Assembly (NCBI RefSeq): GCF_004614185.1
Contig: NZ_SPVF01000148.1
Location: 1-43,927 of the forward strand
Length of the DNA stretch: 43,927 nt
Reading direction: 5' to 3'
From: Zemynaea arenosa
GTDB lineage: Bacteria; Pseudomonadota; Gammaproteobacteria; Burkholderiales; Burkholderiaceae_D
Part shown: positions 42,785 to 43,927 of the stretch, piece after piece
Layout: every line of letters starts with the position of its first letter
Numbering within the stretch: the first letter of the stretch is position 1
Notes under the pieces: generated by a model
Seen by the model: the letters and a program-made list of their open reading frames with translations, nothing else
Databases searched by the model: none
Told to the model about the DNA's origin: nothing
Program-made: the position numbers and the translations under genes

Positions 42785-43927
42785 ATGAATTCGAACCAGC
42801 GCAGCCAGGGGAACAAGCAGACCAGCAATGGTGGCAACGAAAAGAGCGTGAGCTCGTCGCGCGGCGGCACCACGGAGAACTACAGCCAGCAGTCGAGCGC
42901 CGAGGGCACGGGTCTGCCAGGTGGTGGCAACAAGCAGTCGGGCACGCGCGGGCCGTCGGGTGAAAGCCTCGGCGACGATACTCTGACCCCGACCCGCATG
43001 GGTAGCGGCCAGGGCCAGCATGCGCAGAGCAGCGGCGGTGGCGAAGGCGCGGGCCTGGGCCAGCAGTCGGCGGCGGGGAGCAGCAGCGACTCGGTGCAGG
43101 GCCAGTCGCGCGTGACCGGCAGCTTTGGCGGTGAGCACCAGCAGAGCGGCGGCGCCAGCGAAGGCACCGGCGTGGGCCAGCAGATGGGCGAGATCACGGG
43201 TGGAAATTCCCAGCTCGCGGGCAGTGACCTGGAAGGCGAAGGCCAGTCGCTGGGCAGCGATGACCTGGTGCGCCGCTCGGACAGCCAGCAGCGTGGCTCT
43301 TCCGGTGAGCAGGGCAGCGGCGGCATGGGGCAGTCCTGGGAACAGGGCAATCGGCAGATGTCGGAGCGCGGCTGGGATGGATCGGAACAGTCGCAGTCGG
43401 GCGGTTCGTCACAAGCATCGCAATCATCCCAATCATCGCAGTCGTCGCAATCGTCGCAGTCGTCGCAGCGCGGCGGGATGCTGGGCCAGCAGTCGCAATC
43501 CGGCGTGCCGGGACAGTCGACGCTGGGCAGCTCGCAGTCGGGTGAAGGCGGCAACCAGTCGTCGGTCGAAACGCGCGGCAGCAATGTGCGTTCGCCGCTC
43601 GCCGGCGGCGGCGGTGAATCGTCCAGCCAGTCAAGCGTGGGCGGCATGAGCCGCGGCGGCGCGCCGGATTCAGGCAGCCTCGGTGGCGGCTCGTCGCAGA
43701 GCGGCACGGGCCTCGGTTCTTCGCAGTCGGGCAACATGGGTGGATCGGGAGTTGGCTCGGCCGCGGGTGCCGGTGGCGCAGGCAGCGCGTCGTCCCAGTC
43801 GGGCAGCGGCGGTAGCGGCATGAGCGGGTCAGGCATGGGCTCGGCCGGCAACGGCGGACGGTCGCAGACCGGCGGCGGCATGGGTGGTTCGTCCGGCGGC
43901 ATGGGCGGATCCTCCGGCGGCATGGGC
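42785..43927 (+). CDS. Very long Gly/Ser/Gln-rich repeat protein, 3' end outside window
   Basis: The reading frame from the ATG at 42785 (AAGGAGG at 42773) stays open for all 381 codons to the window edge. The protein is hydrophilic and apparently disordered, with Gly, Ser and Gln dominating, few hydrophobic residues and no signal peptide. Regions: an N-terminal MNSNQRSQGNKQTSNGG; motifs of the form EGTGLPGG, EGAGLGQQ and EGTGVGQQ at about 40, 87 and 126; six 9-base units encoding SQS repeats at about residues 210-228; and C-terminal GGMGGSS heptapeptides. The family was not recognised. It is divergent from the KGG-motif stress protein and shares its composition, so a stress or cell-surface role is possible, not shown. 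Confidence 0.75.
   Translation, partial: MNSNQRSQGNKQTSNGGNEKSVSSSRGGTTENYSQQSSAEGTGLPGGGNKQSGTRGPSGESLGDDTLTPTRMGSGQGQHAQSSGGGEGAGLGQQSAAGSSSDSVQGQSRVTGSFGGEHQQSGGASEGTGVGQQMGEITGGNSQLAGSDLEGEGQSLGSDDLVRRSDSQQRGSSGEQGSGGMGQSWEQGNRQMSERGWDGSEQSQSGGSSQASQSSQSSQSSQSSQSSQRGGMLGQQSQSGVPGQSTLGSSQSGEGGNQSSVETRGSNVRSPLAGGGGESSSQSSVGGMSRGGAPDSGSLGGGSSQSGTGLGSSQSGNMGGSGVGSAAGAGGAGSASSQSGSGGSGMSGSGMGSAGNGGRSQTGGGMGGSSGGMGGSSGGMG
43412..43465 (+). repeat. Six-unit 9-bp tandem repeat encoding SQS
   Basis: One degenerate unit (CAAGCATCG) and five close copies of CARTCRTCS run without interruption and encode SQ-rich tripeptides in the long low-complexity protein. Variation is mostly at synonymous positions. 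Repeat number could vary by slippage. Confidence 0.85.
43874..43927 (+). repeat. 21-bp tandem repeat encoding GGMGGSS, runs off the window
   Basis: Units start at 43874, 43895 and 43916; the third is cut by the window end. The first two are 21 bases and differ at three positions, all synonymous. They encode GGMGGSS heptapeptides. The array evidently continues beyond this window. Confidence 0.8.

Noticed and set aside
42880..43923. Long minus-strand proline-rich open frame opposite the Gly/Ser/Gln protein
   Set aside because: It is the complement of the repeat codons and has no ribosome binding site; the plus frame has a good start and periodic motifs.

Overview
The window looks like a chromosomal segment of a high-GC betaproteobacterium of the Burkholderiales, most probably Oxalobacteraceae (Massilia or a close relative). 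This is an inference from gene content and order, not from a search. The supporting features are: a TCA block in the order sdhC-sdhD-sdhA-sdhB-sdhE-gltA, with a GntR regulator and mdh beside it; mdh followed by a CoA ester lyase and acnA; a DUF2863 protein; a PEP-CTERM protein; Gram-negative porin and TonB receptor genes; and dispersed GGGGTCAGACCCC-type intergenic repeats. No rRNA, tRNA, CRISPR array, prophage or insertion sequence was recognised.

Layout. 1-2.5 kb: a gene remnant at the edge, a BlaI/MecI-type repressor with its own apparent operator, a small oxidoreductase-like protein and a CSS-motif EAL phosphodiesterase. 2.7-9.4 kb: a CHRD/PEP-CTERM protein, gluQ with an exported NTF2-like protein, a porin, two tandem exported double-domain retropepsin-like proteins, and an exported proline-iminopeptidase-like hydrolase. 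9.5-15 kb: a mannose-type module (LacI regulator, AGE-family epimerase/isomerase, GH92 alpha-mannosidase) followed by a PhzF-family protein. 15-27 kb: the TCA block. The GntR regulator and mdh are divergent around a perfect 16-bp palindrome.

28.4-39.8 kb is an alpha-glucan module. A TonB-dependent receptor, a GH13 amylase and a GH97 alpha-glucosidase form an operon (outer-membrane import, then exported cleavage to glucose). It is flanked on each side by a complete two-component system. Hexamer-N5-hexamer direct repeats of the PmrA/QseB type stand upstream of both response regulators and of the receptor, which suggests autoregulation and control of the operon. 40-42 kb: an operon of an uncharacterised protein, an M14 cytosolic-type carboxypeptidase and a CYTH phosphatase. 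42.2 kb to the end: a KGG-motif stress protein, divergent from a very long Gly/Ser/Gln-rich repeat protein that runs off the window.

The items that deserve most attention are the open-ended low-complexity protein at 42785-43927, the tandem periplasmic retropepsin pair, the shared response-regulator boxes around the glucan operon, and two architecturally matching repeat elements at 28.3 and 39.8 kb that carry DnaA-box-like 9-mers between convergent genes.
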